Below are positions 9,327-16,440 of a stretch of DNA of 20,196 nucleotides, piece after piece. Location: NCBI GenBank assembly GCA_018398765.1, contig JAHBMJ010002316.1, forward strand, positions 1 to 20,196. The letters run 5' to 3'. Each line of letters opens with the position of its first letter. Positions within the stretch are counted from its first letter, which is position 1. Under the pieces are notes generated by a model that was given only the letters and a program-made list of their open reading frames with translations, did no database searches and had not been told where the DNA came from. The stretch is from Chromera velia. Taxonomy: Eukaryota; Sar; Chromeraceae. A program made the position numbers and the translations under genes.

Positions 9327-9901
9327 TTCAACGAATCAGATTCGACAGTTTGAAAAGACTTTAGTGGAAGTGAAACCTTGAGAGAGGACAGAGACTGCGA
9401 TCGGAAAGTCCTCAAGAGTCGATCTGGACCCTCCGATCAGGCAGAAGGCAGCACTCGACCTGAGTGGAAGCAAAAGCTAAACTTGGCGTAAATGAAATCT
9501 ATGCAGTCTAAATCAACCTCAGAGGACGCGAAACTCTGGATTCAGGCAAGGAAACCCTGTATGGGACCCTCACAAGCTTGAGTTTCGAGATACCGTCACA
9601 CGAAATTCACCGCTGCTCTGCCGACCGATCATTGGTCCAGCGGGGAAGCGGATCGAAGCGTCAAGCTTGATTGACACTTTGAATGACCAGTGAACAGTCA
9701 CCACATGTCACCACTCACTCACTAGTGGATGTCGTGACATCCAGTGACCACCATTGACCATGCACCCAGAGAACAACATGAGAACGATCGACCTCATGCA
9801 AATTATCTGTTCAAAATGCTGCGATCGAGCATGCTGCGAGCCGCGGCGGCGCGGCGGTGCATGCACCGCGCGCGCGCCCGCGCGGGCCCCCGTCACTCTC
9901 T
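9327..9901. promoter_or_regulatory. Upstream region of the vWA gene, with palindromes
   Basis: No ORF is supported. A CCAAT box on the - strand (ATTGG at about 9631) lies some 300 bp upstream of the vWA start. Further left, GGATGTC at 9727-9733 and GACATCC at 9736-9742 form a tight hairpin inside several GTCACCA-like repeats. GCGGTGCATGCACCGC at 9854-9869 is a perfect 16-bp palindrome embedded in a CG-rich stretch. Confidence 0.4.
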
Positions 9902-9997
9902 GGACCCGCGGACCAGAAATGGGACGCCGCTCCAGCTTCGTGCGCCCGCACGTCGGCATGCAGCATCTCCTCAAGCCCTGACGTCGCCAGGAGCCTG
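9902..9997. repeat. External copy of a 96-bp block shared with the element's internal promoter region
   Basis: This block from GGACCCGCGG to GGAGCCTG matches 12806-12897 with two substitutions plus a short CATGC-for-T difference. It ends 60 bp before the left end of the retrotransposon, so it is outside the element. Both copies carry a TGACGTC core inside a near-perfect inverted repeat (CCTGACG/CGTCAGG in the internal copy). Confidence 0.9.
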
Positions 9998-10057
9998 CAT
10001 GAGGTTGTTTCTCTCTACTATGCAACTTTCCGGGGCCATCATGTCCATAGTACCCTC

Positions 10058-10292
10058 CATTCCAACTCGTACGCGTCAATCTGAGATCGGCTTTAGCCTA
10101 GTAGACAGAGGGACCCGTTAGATTAGCGTCTTGGCAGAGGGTACCTCTGACAAGCCGCAGGGACGGCACTAGAAAGTCACAAGCGCTAAGGCCGCTCTAT
10201 TCTAGAGCTAGACAGCATTGCGCTGAGCTTCTAGCTTTGCTATCCAGCTCATGCTTCTTTTAGCAGCCGTCCTGAGGATCTTACGGCTCCCA
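10058..10292 (-). repeat. Split direct repeat B2 (left outer end)
   Basis: This 235-bp repeat begins with CATTCCAACTCG and ends ACGGCTCCCA. It aligns without gaps to 10706-10940 with 8 differences, all transitions. It forms the terminal end of the element on the left. Confidence 0.95.
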
Positions 10293-10310
10293 CACCGTGA
10301 TAAGATCCTC
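10274..10310. other. Hairpin across the B2/spacer boundary
   Basis: GAGGATCTTA (10274-10283) is the exact reverse complement of TAAGATCCTC (10301-10310). Inner CGG/CCG pairs extend the stem past a TGA bulge. The right arm lies in the spacer. The paired base differs in B1 (GAGGATCCTA), which has no partner arm. Confidence 0.75.
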
Positions 10311-10450
10311 AAACAAACAGCTCTTACTCGATAGCCCTTGCTAACCAGTACGGAATGGTCCTTCCTCATTGTATGAGTTCACCACCCGAGTAGTTAAACA
10401 AGTAAAAACTGCAAGGGTTCTCGATTCAAGAACAGCGGTGGGAGGGTGGG
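10293..10450 (-). other. 158-bp spacer between B2 and A2
   Basis: This is single-copy within the window and holds no ORF. In split-direct-repeat elements the last repeat normally follows A2 closely. This spacer is the part of the tandem end not duplicated elsewhere. Confidence 0.7.
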
Positions 10451-10708
10451 TTCCGATTTGGAATCGACGGAACTAGACGAGAGGGGGTGGTTCTTTTTTC
10501 TCCCTCTCTTTTGACCTGAGTGAACTTCCTTCTTCAAAGTGTTTCGCTTCTAGAAAAATTCTTTTGATCTTTTTCTTTGAAAGCGAACTCGGAGACGGTC
10601 GGACCCCTGAAGGTCTGGGGCTGGCTAGATATGGGCGGCCGTAGCGATCCCGATTTCCTATCATCGGAATGCACAGCGACGTGCCGCAAGCTAATCTTTG
10701 CTTCTCAT
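10451..10708 (-). repeat. Split direct repeat A2 (internal)
   Basis: This 258-bp repeat runs from TTCCGATTTGG to CTTCTCAT. It aligns without gaps to 18890-19147 with 5 differences. It overlaps B1 by the three bases CAT at 10706-10708. Confidence 0.95.
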
Positions 10709-10940
10709 TCCAACTCGTACACGTTAATCTGAGATCGGCTTTAGCTTAGTAGACAGAGGGACCCGCTAGATTAGCGTCTTGGCAGAGGGTACCTCTGACA
10801 AGCCGCAGGGACGGCGCTAGAAAGTCGTAAGCGCTAAGGCCGCTCTATTCTAGAGCTAGACAGCATTGCGCTGAGCTTCTAGCTTTGCTATCCAGCTCAT
10901 GCTTCTTTTAGCAGCCGTCCTGAGGATCCTACGGCTCCCA
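10706..10940 (-). repeat. Split direct repeat B1 (internal)
   Basis: This is the internal copy of the 235-bp B repeat, directly abutting A2. The joined B1/A2 sequence is what joining the two outer ends of the element into a circle would give. Confidence 0.95.
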
Positions 10941-11358
10941 GTCTGAGGCGGGTTCCCAGTCTGAAAGAGAAAATGGTCTAACAGACAATGTACAAGCTTG
11001 AATTGACGTTTAATTCTTAAGCGACAATTCTAACGGCTTGCAACGGCTGTGGATCGGTGTCTCTAGATGTCGCATCAGACGTGTTCGAGTCTTGAATGCA
11101 GATGTGTGACTTTCTCTGTCGGTGACTGCCTGCGAGGTGAAGTGCACGGAAGTGTATGCCAGTGCTGGCGACGTGGACAGTACACATAGCGGCACACGTA
11201 CCGCAGCTCCACCCGACGGCGCTCACTTTGGTCTCTGTACGACCAAACCATACCAAACCACAAAATTTGACGGTGTAGGCAGTTCCAGCAGCCTGGGTGC
11301 TCAACATGTGGTTCTACCTTTTGCTTCGGGGATCGGTGATCGAGCGAGCTCCCAGCTT
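10941..11358. other. Untranslated region between recombinase stop and B1
   Basis: No supported ORF. A short tandem of CCCAGTCTGA starts in the B1 edge (10938-10966). The rest is unremarkable and probably the 3' untranslated part of the recombinase transcript. Confidence 0.5.
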
Positions 11359-12387
11359 TCAGAAGCGCGCAATGAGCTCTCGGATCTTTTGGGGTCTGAC
11401 CCCAATGTATGCGGCATCGCTGGGGGCTCCCTTGCCTCTGGCTCCGCTGCTCATGCTCTGATGTCCTAGAATGTCGGCGATAAGGTCTGGTGCCTCCGTC
11501 AACTCATAAAGTCTCGTTGCCCCGCCCTTTCGTAAACAGTACACAGACTTCTTGTCTGCGTGGGGGAGGGCTGCAAGCACCCTCGCTTTCCAGACTTTTT
11601 GGAATGTGTCATTTCTGAGAGGGCCTCTACTTGGGAGTGCCCAGGTTCTGCGCTCGGCATCCCATGGCCGAAACAATGCTCCTCCATCATCTGGCGGCCC
11701 ATGCCTCATGAACCGGTAGATCACGTCTCCCAGAGCGAGGAAGCGGCCTCTTCTTGGCAGGTAGAGGAACTGTCCTCTGCCAAATTGGTCCGACTTTTGC
11801 CTGAGGATGTCAAGATCCCATCCGATCCACCTACCAGACTGACTGTCATGCGCCGGCCTGATGTGCATGTGTGTGATGGTACGAATGTCCGCGAATCGTT
11901 TGCAGGCGAAGAAACATAGAACTGCGATGGCTTGGTCTCGCAGAACGGTGGGATGGAATTTTTCGGGGTCGGCTGATGGGGCGGTGGAGAACCATTTCTC
12001 GAATACTCTCTTGCACTCGTCGGGCGTTAGTGGAACTGTCGAGCGTGATACTCTTCGCCCCAGGCCTTTGCGGAGTCCCAACTAGAAATAGTGGAGGGAC
12101 GGATCATCCAACGGCGGGGGTGAATGTCCTTCTGTTCTGTGTAGCCACATGAGTGCGGCTCTGAGTGTCCGGTAGAGGCTGAGGGGGCGCCCTGCAATGC
12201 TTGCGAAGATGACCTTGACTTTATTGGTGGAGTCACACGGAAGGAGCTCGCCCGGGCGTCCTTCCAATGACCTGACCATGCGAATGGCGGCTCTGTACGA
12301 TGCAATGGTGGAAGGCGCCAGTGCATTTCCCTCAATTGATGCTGCGCGGTGCAGGAGTGGCTGGTTGGCTGTCTGTTCCTGCGCCAT
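11359..12387 (-). pseudogene. Tyrosine recombinase (YR) interrupted by one in-frame TAG
   Basis: This is the integration enzyme of the element, expected to join a circular DNA copy to the target. From ATG 12387 the frame runs 342 codons with a single TAG at codon 102 (12084-12082). Residues 20-100 resemble the N-terminal DNA-binding helices (STIASYRAAIRMVR). Residues after the stop (LGLRKGLGRRVSRS) continue naturally from DPSLHYF. The catalytic part shows box I Arg (FFACKRFADIR, R164), box II CLRKGGATRLYE (R286), LGHQS (H309) and the nucleophile Y327 in AAYIG. The usual His three residues before the box II Arg is Tyr here. The length suits DIRS recombinases. It is transcribed away from RT. 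The TAG also sits in a good acceptor-like context (CCACTATTTCTAG), but splicing there would remove conserved sequence, so a nonsense change or readthrough is more likely. Confidence 0.88.
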
Positions 12388-13120
12388 GCTTCTCTACCCT
12401 TTAAGCGAATATATTCGTGACCATCTGTGGGTTGCCAACGGGTTTTGTAGGCGTTGCGAGCCTATGTATATGTGCTCCCGTGCATTGCAGTGTTGCAATG
12501 AAAAAGAAGACAGATCTTTATGAGATCCTTCGCCTACATCTGTAGATATCAGCGTGTGCACAGCTTATAGCAAGGTATCTATGTTGCTCGCAGAGAGAAC
12601 GACCTCACCCTATGAAGTTCTTTCACGGAGAAACAGTGAGAGACTTTACATGCATGTATGCTGCATGCAAGCTTGGCGGAGCAATTAAAAAACATGCATG
12701 CAGAATTCGCGCGTGGCGCGCGTGCCACAGGCAAAAAAACTTTGCGCCACAATTCATGTGCTGCATGCGACAAAGGTCAGACAAGCACCGTCGTAATTAC
12801 TCTCAGGACCCGCGGACCAGAAATGGGACGCCGCTCCAGCTTCGTGCGCCCGCACGTCGGTAGCATCTCCTCGAGCCCTGACGTCGTCAGGAGCCTGAGG
12901 TCTGGGCGGTGTTTCTCTCTCTCATACATATATACGTCAGACCAATGATTCGTGTTGGGTTCTTTCGATGCAGCCCTTATTCAACTGGCAATGATTGTAT
13001 CTAGTAGCTTGTCTCATTGAGAGTGTGAGACGGCGCGCTCCTACTGCATGGTTGCGTCCTGTCAGTGCGCTTCTATATTTACGACAGTCACGTGTGAAAC
13101 GCCGTCTCCTTTTTGTTGAC
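12388..13120. promoter_or_regulatory. Divergent spacer, probable bidirectional promoter of YR and RT
   Basis: The two genes start on either side and point away. The spacer contains ACATGCATGT-type palindromes (about 12648-12705), a CG-rich GCGCGTGGCGCGCG patch, the repeat block 12806-12897 and a TATA-like ATATATA at 12928-12934 about 190 bp before the RT start. No ORF with an ATG and recognisable product is present. Confidence 0.5.
12806..12897. repeat. Internal copy of the 96-bp block
   Basis: This matches 9902-9997 outside the element. It contains CCTGACG (12877-12883) and CGTCAGG separated by one base, a perfect inverted repeat around a TGACGTC site, about 35 bp before the TATA-like sequence. 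Confidence 0.9.
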
Positions 13121-14236
13121 ATGAGCCTTGAGGCGATTCTGGTTTGTCTGTGTTCTGTGATGGCTGGGAGTCACTCTGTCGGTACTACAGCGTGGGGGCC
13201 TCCTGACTGGCATATTCCTGCCTGTGTGGTGTCGCCTCCTGCTGACTATCCCAGTGCAGGGCCTATACCCAAGGCCCATTACCTTTCTGCAGAGGCTGCG
13301 GCGGCTGCTGGGTTCCCTCAGCATTCCGTTGGGGTGCTCGAGAATGGGTTGCTTTTCCCGCTGCTGTATTGGCCTCCAAGAGAGGATCTGGAGAACTACA
13401 GCAGCATCCTGGCACCAGAACACCGTGAATCTATTCTTGCTGAGCTCAACCGGTTGGAGGCTGAAGGCCGTATCGAAAAAGTCAGCTACAAGCCGTGGCT
13501 GCTTACTCCTCTCGGTTTCGTAGTGAAAGGCGCTAAGAAGCGCATTATCTTTGATGCGACAGCGTCAGGGCTAAATGCTGCCTGTCGTGTTCCTTCCTTT
13601 CAGTTCCCCAAACACACCGAGCTCCTTCGCTATGTACCTCGAAATGGGTGGATGGTGAAGATCGACTACCAAGACGGATTCTTTCACCTGCCCATCCATC
13701 CCGATCATGTCCCCCTGCTAGGTTTCCGTCACCCGTTCTCTGGGGAATTCTATGTGTATCGGGCCCTTCCTTTTGGGACTTCCATCGGGCCATACATGTT
13801 TCAGGGGTTTGCGGAGCTTTCTATGAAAGCTCTGCCTGAGAGCTTTGGGGTGCGTCCGAAGCCGTACCTGGATGATACAATGACCGCCGCGCTTCGAAAA
13901 AAAATAGCAGCAAGGAAAAAGGCGACGTTGGTGACGTGCATGAAGGCTCTGTTCTGGCTTGTGCATCCTGAGAAGCAGGAGGGCCCAGCACAACAGCTCG
14001 ATTTTATTGGCCTGGGAATTGACACCGTCAGACTTTGTTTGTTTATCCCTGAGCGAAAGGCAAGCAAGTGGGGGGTTTTGCTCAACGCTGCTCTGTCTGA
14101 GGCTCCTACTTGGCAAGAGATTGCTACTCTCATCGGAAAGTTGTCATTCCTCTTGCCTTTGTGGAGGGAGGGGGGCTTGCACTTGCGTCCCCTTTGGTAT
14201 CGTCTCTCCTCCTTAGAAAGAAATCCGCGGTTGTAG
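13121..14236 (+). CDS. Reverse transcriptase domain, ended by an in-frame TAG before RNase H
   Basis: This copies the element RNA into DNA. I chose ATG 13121 because it is the first in-frame ATG; the frame is open further upstream without one. Residues 75-130 carry a leader like that of DIRS RTs. Motif A is VKIDYQDGFFHLP with D182, motif B is ALPFGTSIGP (215-224), and motif C is YLDD (249-252), giving the catalytic aspartates. LDFIGLGID (293-301) matches the following motif D/E region. The segment 329-371 is the connection to RNase H. TAG at 14234-14236 stops the frame after NPRL, but the same frame continues without any shift through RNase H, so this was one polyprotein. It is on the strand opposite to gag and recombinase, which is unusual. 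Either this copy is mutated or the stop is read through. Confidence 0.92.
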   Translation: MSLEAILVCLCSVMAGSHSVGTTAWGPPDWHIPACVVSPPADYPSAGPIPKAHYLSAEAAAAAGFPQHSVGVLENGLLFPLLYWPPREDLENYSSILAPEHRESILAELNRLEAEGRIEKVSYKPWLLTPLGFVVKGAKKRIIFDATASGLNAACRVPSFQFPKHTELLRYVPRNGWMVKIDYQDGFFHLPIHPDHVPLLGFRHPFSGEFYVYRALPFGTSIGPYMFQGFAELSMKALPESFGVRPKPYLDDTMTAALRKKIAARKKATLVTCMKALFWLVHPEKQEGPAQQLDFIGLGIDTVRLCLFIPERKASKWGVLLNAALSEAPTWQEIATLIGKLSFLLPLWREGGLHLRPLWYRLSSLERNPRL

Positions 14237-15322
14237 AAGCTCACCCGCAATGCGCCCGCAGTGTTGTCTCAAGCCATGAGAGATGGGCTTGAGCAATGGA
14301 AGAGGCCTCTGACCGACCGGGGTTTCTCCGGAGCGCCCCTGCTATCTATCGATAGACCTGAAGAGGGTGGTGGCTTGGCTATCTGGCAGGACGCCTGCAC
14401 TCAGGCGCTGCTCCCTATGAACGAGGGAAAAACGATTGCCACTGACGCTTCTCGAAGTGGAGGGGGGATCGTCTACCCCCGGCCTGGAGCTCATGGGCTG
14501 GAAGCGTATGCGTATGCCTTTTCGGACTCGTTAGCTTTTGACACCTCGAACACTTATGAGATGTACACGGCTGTCGATGGCGTGTCAAAATTGGGAAGAC
14601 ACAGTTTTGGCAGCTCGTTGCCTTGTCGTGTGCGGGTATTGACAGACAACCAGACTACGGTCAGCTTGATCAACAAGGGCTGGGGGTCCTCCGACCATCT
14701 TTGTAAATTGCGCACAAAGTTGTTTTCCATTGAGAAGGAGTACAACCTCAATGTCGCTGCTCGACATATTCCCGGCGCGCTAAACTTGCTTGCCGATGCT
14801 TTGTCCCGATTTTGGACGCCTCTGTATCGTAGCAGACGCGTTACTCCCTTTACGTTGGGAGCGCTTCGACGGCACGATGATGCATTTGGCAGTGTCACGA
14901 CTGATCGGGACATATTTACATTCACGCATCCTGAAGAGTGGGCGAAAGGTAGTGTAAATTACTTGAAGGGATATATGAGGTCACCCCATGCTTTGCTTTG
15001 GCTCCCTTCTCCGGAGTCATTAGCCGGCGTGTTGCGGCTTTTCACCCAAAGCCCGCCTCCTGAAGGATCACATTTCTTGTTAGTGCCCCGATGTACGCGT
15101 GTATTCTGGTACACCACTGTTCAAGAGTTGTGTGCTTCGTCTTCAACTGCTAAGCAGTCGAGGATTCCAGCCTATGAAATGTACTTTCGGCAGGTAACGA
15201 CGGCTGAATGGGCCCCGGCGTGGGAGAATTTGTGTGTTCAGTGGCCGCATGTGGCTTTCTGTCAGCCAAGAGCGCCGCCTATTCGGAGTGACATTGACTG
15301 GACCTTGGTTAGGCCTATATAG
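14237..15322 (+). CDS. RNase H domain and C-terminal extension of the RT polyprotein
   Basis: This should remove the RNA strand during reverse transcription. The frame is continuous with RT across the TAG at 14234-14236; the first ATG after it is 14276. RNase H shows its four acidic residues: TDASRSGGG (Asp at 14444), SNTYEMYTA (Glu at 14558), LTDNQTT (Asp at 14645) and LLADALSRF (Asp at 14795). About 175 residues follow. They include WAKGSVNYLKGY, LLWLPSPESLAGVL and HFLLVPRCTRVFWY, which look like a diverged form of the region following RNase H in other DIRS elements. I see no adenine-methyltransferase motif, which some DIRS elements carry here. The stop is TAG 15320-15322. With RT the whole would be about 732 residues. 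Confidence 0.9.
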   Translation, partial: KLTRNAPAVLSQAMRDGLEQWKRPLTDRGFSGAPLLSIDRPEEGGGLAIWQDACTQALLPMNEGKTIATDASRSGGGIVYPRPGAHGLEAYAYAFSDSLAFDTSNTYEMYTAVDGVSKLGRHSFGSSLPCRVRVLTDNQTTVSLINKGWGSSDHLCKLRTKLFSIEKEYNLNVAARHIPGALNLLADALSRFWTPLYRSRRVTPFTLGALRRHDDAFGSVTTDRDIFTFTHPEEWAKGSVNYLKGYMRSPHALLWLPSPESLAGVLRLFTQSPPPEGSHFLLVPRCTRVFWYTTVQELCASSSTAKQSRIPAYEMYFRQVTTAEWAPAWENLCVQWPHVAFCQPRAPPIRSDIDWTLVRPI

Positions 15323-15345
15323 TGTACAGTGTACTGCCTGATTTT

Positions 15346-15366
15346 AAGTTAATCAGCTTTTAACTT
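15346..15366. terminator. Stem-loop just after RNase H stop
   Basis: AAGTTAA (15346-15352) pairs with TTAACTT (15360-15366) across a 7-base loop, 24 bases past the stop codon. Confidence 0.45.
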
Positions 15367-15493
15367 GAAGTAAATCTACTTTAGTCTTGGCAGTCACTGT
15401 GATTGGACAGTAAAGAGATGCATAAGTTATAAGGAGCTGACTTAACTGAGCCGAACTCATATTTTATTTCACCAATTCTCATGAGATAACATT

Positions 15494-15538
15494 AAAGTCT
15501 TTTAATCGTTGAGGCCAAAGTTAGGCCTTTAGGACTTT
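15494..15538. terminator. Compound stem-loop
   Basis: The outer arms AAAGTC/GACTTT (15494-15499, 15533-15538) enclose inner arms AGGCC/GGCCT (15512-15516, 15523-15527), followed by T residues. Confidence 0.4.
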
Positions 15539-15550
15539 TTAGCTTTATTT

Positions 15551-15571
15551 CCGTATTTTTTCTAAATACGG
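15551..15571. terminator. Perfect 8-bp stem-loop
   Basis: CCGTATTT (15551-15558) pairs exactly with AAATACGG (15564-15571) over a TTTCT loop. Confidence 0.5.
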
Positions 15572-15634
15572 TCAATACTTATGAATAAATAAATTTAGGG
15601 TTTGTAGAATCGCCAGTGCACGAGCACTACTCGA

Positions 15635-15658
15635 CATACTAATTCGCGTTTTAGTATG
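15635..15658. other. 8-bp stem-loop
   Basis: CATACTAA (15635-15642) pairs exactly with TTAGTATG (15651-15658) over an 8-base loop. Confidence 0.5.
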
Positions 15659-15730
15659 AGAAGACTTATGCTATCACTGCTATGAAGATTTAGTAGCACA
15701 TGCATACTTCTAGGCATGCTTTTTAGGTTG

Positions 15731-15775
15731 ATTCAAATTTAAAACACATTTTTTACAGTGTTTTACAATTTGAAT
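15731..15775. other. Long stem-loop (17 pairs, one bulge)
   Basis: The left arm 15731-15747 pairs with 15758-15775, with one unpaired base and a 10-base T-rich loop. It is the strongest inverted repeat in the convergent spacer. Confidence 0.6.
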
Positions 15776-16440
15776 GAATCTCTTTAAATTATGAAATTTA
15801 AATTCAATAGTAATTTAGATGGAGTGATGTAAGCATCTGCTTTCAGTTAGTGGTTATAGACTGGTGTGAGAGGAACCGATTCTCTGGCATTCTCTTGCAG
15901 CAAAGTCGTGAAACCATCAAAATGAGACAGAACAGACTGTCTGGCTGAGTGCCTGGGGCACGCCTTGATCACATATTGTCAATGAGCATTGATCGTGTAG
16001 TGTCTGCTGTGCGCATCCTCTGTGAGTGATTACGCTGCTGCTCGGCATCTCCTAGGACCATTAGGACAGGATTTGTTCGACCTGATTGAATCATACATAC
16101 ACAATTGGGGGGTTCTGTTTCTGAATCAGGGATCATTTCGAAACCCTTCTTGACTTGTCGACGCGCTCAGTGACATACACTGGTAGTGACTGACAGTGTG
16201 TCAACCTTTTACGCATCCTGTACCAACAACAAAGTTTATCTCAGCAGGGGCCCTTTTCCCATGTGCTCGATGGAGAGAAAAGAAACAAGACCCCTTAGCA
16301 AAAAGGGGGGGAGAACGAGAGGGAGAACGGTCTGTCTGGAGTGCCAGACTGACAGACTGCCCGTCCATGCGAGGTGCCTTTGTACATCCTCCTCGCTGCC
16401 CCCCTGTGTTCACCCCCCCCCCTCTCTCTTCTTCTCACCC

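Larger units (their letters stand above)
15323..16440. other. Convergent spacer with a stem-loop cluster
   Basis: RT/RNase H and gag end on either side. No ORF is supported. 15323-15850 is AT-rich with several inverted repeats, listed separately. 15850-16440 shows nothing further. The region probably provides 3' ends for both transcripts. Confidence 0.6.

Noticed and set aside
10473-10664. Short - strand ORF inside A2, repeated inside A1
   Set aside because: It lies in non-coding terminal repeats, has low-complexity content and shows no recognisable motif. Its duplication simply follows the repeat.
11080-11100. TTCGAGTC resembling a tRNA B box
   Set aside because: No matching A box or cloverleaf could be built around it. 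The same test failed near 7895.
12027-12335. Alternative frame bypassing the TAG in the recombinase
   Set aside because: It lacks the conserved motifs; the two recombinase parts are in one frame with natural continuity across the stop.
12995-13120. Upstream extension of the RT frame before ATG 13121
   Set aside because: There is no ATG in frame, and the only nearby ATG (12991) is in another frame and stops quickly.
15590-15605. TTTAGGG resembling a plant or algal telomere unit
   Set aside because: There is a single copy in AT-rich sequence and no tandem array.
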